6,213 nucleotides of DNA from Desulfobacteraceae bacterium. GTDB taxonomy: Bacteria; Desulfobacterota; DSM-4660; Desulfatiglandales; Desulfatiglandaceae. The notes below the pieces were generated by a model. That model was given only the letters and a program-made list of their open reading frames with translations. It was not told the DNA's origin and did no database searches. Made by a program: the position numbers and the translations under genes. Each line of letters opens with the position of its first letter. Position 1 is the stretch's first letter. Below, one piece after another: positions 5,145 to 6,213 of this stretch. The DNA is taken from assembly GCA_020349865.1 (NCBI GenBank), contig CP070700.1, positions 3,143,435 through 3,149,647 of the forward strand, given 5' to 3'.

Positions 5145-6213
5145 CTATCCCTTACGCAGGCGGATTGCCTCAGGCGTAACCTCGACCAGTTCGTCCTCAT
5201 TAATATATGAAATACATTCTTCAAGGCTCATCTTTGTCTGAGGTGTGAGAATAACGTTCTCGTCCGATCCTGAAGCGCGCATATTCGTGAGTTTTTTGCC
5301 TTTTGCAGGGTTGACCTCCAGGTCCTGTGGTCTGCAGTGTTCACCGATTATCTGACCGCCATAAACCCTGGTTCCAGGCCCATAGAAGAGCTTACCCCGA
5401 TCCTGAAGGTTAAACAGGGCATAGGCCACGGTTGCGCAGGATTCCTTGGCCACCAGGACGCCTTTATTACGGTTTCGAATTTCACCTGCAAAAGGTCCGT
5501 ATCCCAAATAGACATAATTCATAATCCCCATGCCTTTTGTGTCCGTTAAAAACTGCGACCGGAACCCGAGAAGTCCGCGTGTAGGAATCTTGTAGATAAG
5601 ACGGGACATCCCATTGTCCTGGTTCAGCTCGAGCAACTGGCCCTTAAGCTCTCCCAGTTTTTCAATGACTGTGCCCATGTACTGTTTGTCAACGTCGATC
5701 GTCAGTTCTTCAAAGGGTTCAAGTCGTCTGCCGTTCTCTTCTTTGACAATGACCTGGGGCCTGGTAACCTGGAATTCATATCCCTCACGCCGCATTTTCT
5801 CGATGAGGATCGAAATGTGCAGTTCTCCCCTGCCCGAGACCTTAAAACCCTTGCCTCTATCCAGCTCTTCGACCAGAAGGGCCGCGTCGGAAAGCGCTTC
5901 CCTTTTTAGCCGCTCCGCCAGGTGACTGGAAGTACTGTAAGTGCCTTCGGTCCCGGCAAAAGGTGAATCATTTGAAATAAAGATAGTGGAAATCGTGCAG
6001 GGGTCTATTTCCATGGGAGGAAGGGGAACAGGATCTTCCGGGTCGGTGTAGGTTACACCCAGCATTACATCATCCATCCCTGCAACGACAACTATTTCGC
6101 CAACCCCGGCGATATCTGTGGCAACTTTCTTGTTCCCTTCGAAGCGGTACACCTTTCTGATGCGAGCCGGGATAAGCGCTCCGACACGCCGTGCCATGAC
6201 TATTTCCTTGTTG
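5145..6213 (-). CDS. typA: GTPase TypA/BipA, C-terminal part (5' end outside the window)
   Basis: TypA/BipA is a ribosome-binding GTPase linked to ribosome assembly and stress adaptation, especially at low temperature. About 355 residues are visible; the family usually has about 590-615, so the GTPase domain with its P-loop lies beyond the right edge. The Met at 6197 is internal: the frame stays open as NKEIV before it, inside the beta-barrel domain. Counting from that Met, the rest of the barrel is at 1-55, the EF-G-like domain follows with SGRGELHISILIEKMRREGY (121-140), then the second EF-G-like domain with PTRGLLGFRSQF (205-216). The BipA-specific C-terminal domain follows with LQDRGKLFYGPG (264-275) and GKKLTNMRASGSDE (300-313). 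These last motifs separate it from EF-G, LepA and Tet proteins. It ends in RLRKG, slightly shorter than E. coli. It is followed by prfC in the same orientation. Confidence 0.96.
   Translation of the reverse strand, partial: NKEIVMARRVGALIPARIRKVYRFEGNKKVATDIAGVGEIVVVAGMDDVMLGVTYTDPEDPVPLPPMEIDPCTISTIFISNDSPFAGTEGTYSTSSHLAERLKREALSDAALLVEELDRGKGFKVSGRGELHISILIEKMRREGYEFQVTRPQVIVKEENGRRLEPFEELTIDVDKQYMGTVIEKLGELKGQLLELNQDNGMSRLIYKIPTRGLLGFRSQFLTDTKGMGIMNYVYLGYGPFAGEIRNRNKGVLVAKESCATVAYALFNLQDRGKLFYGPGTRVYGGQIIGEHCRPQDLEVNPAKGKKLTNMRASGSDENVILTPQTKMSLEECISYINEDELVEVTPEAIRLRKG

Noticed and set aside
3569..5925. Plus-strand readings opposite prfC and typA, such as 3952-4254, 4468-4854 and 5614-5925
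   Set aside because: They are antisense shadows of two well-conserved genes, without ribosome binding sites or family resemblance.
6195..6197. The Met at 6197 as the true start of typA
   Set aside because: The frame remains open to the window edge and the residues around it match the middle of TypA, so the true start lies outside.

Overview
The window looks like part of a Gram-negative bacterial chromosome. The two translational GTPases align closely with proteobacterial RF3 and TypA/BipA as I remember them. The intergenic gaps hold short palindromes and repeated words of a kind I associate with Desulfobacterota (former Deltaproteobacteria). That placement is an inference and has not been tested. 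TGA is a normal stop here, since prfC ends in it.

Layout from left to right: (1) At the left edge, a minus-strand gene runs out of the window. Only 25 codons are visible, from a GTG start with a good ribosome binding site, and they resemble the start of an IclR-type regulator. (2) Positions 76-514 hold no convincing gene but contain a cluster of palindromic TGTCCAAAA words. (3) Positions 515-1110 hold a YceI-family periplasmic protein gene that appears broken twice, by an in-frame TGA in the signal peptide and by a one-base frameshift near the 3' end. (4) Positions 1290-1808 encode a zinc-ribbon domain joined to an HU/IHF DNA-binding domain. (5) Positions 1948-3183 encode an enolase-superfamily enzyme of the mandelate racemase/muconate lactonizing group, substrate unknown. 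(6) Positions 3184-3549 form a convergent intergenic region with a strong REP-like hairpin, tandem repeats and one tiny ORF with a near-ideal ribosome binding site. (7) Positions 3550-6213, on the minus strand, hold a tight pair: the 3' part of typA/bipA followed after 8 bases by complete prfC.

The plus-strand genes do not form an obvious pathway. Each has its own ribosome binding site and is separated by 137-179 bases (counted from the old yceI stop at 1110). The typA-prfC pair is a plausible operon of ribosome-acting GTPases. I do not see a defence system, CRISPR array, complete mobile element, tRNA or rRNA. The least ordinary features are the zinc-ribbon/HU fusion, the doubly damaged yceI and the unexplained repeats; I see no strong evidence for a new multi-gene system.
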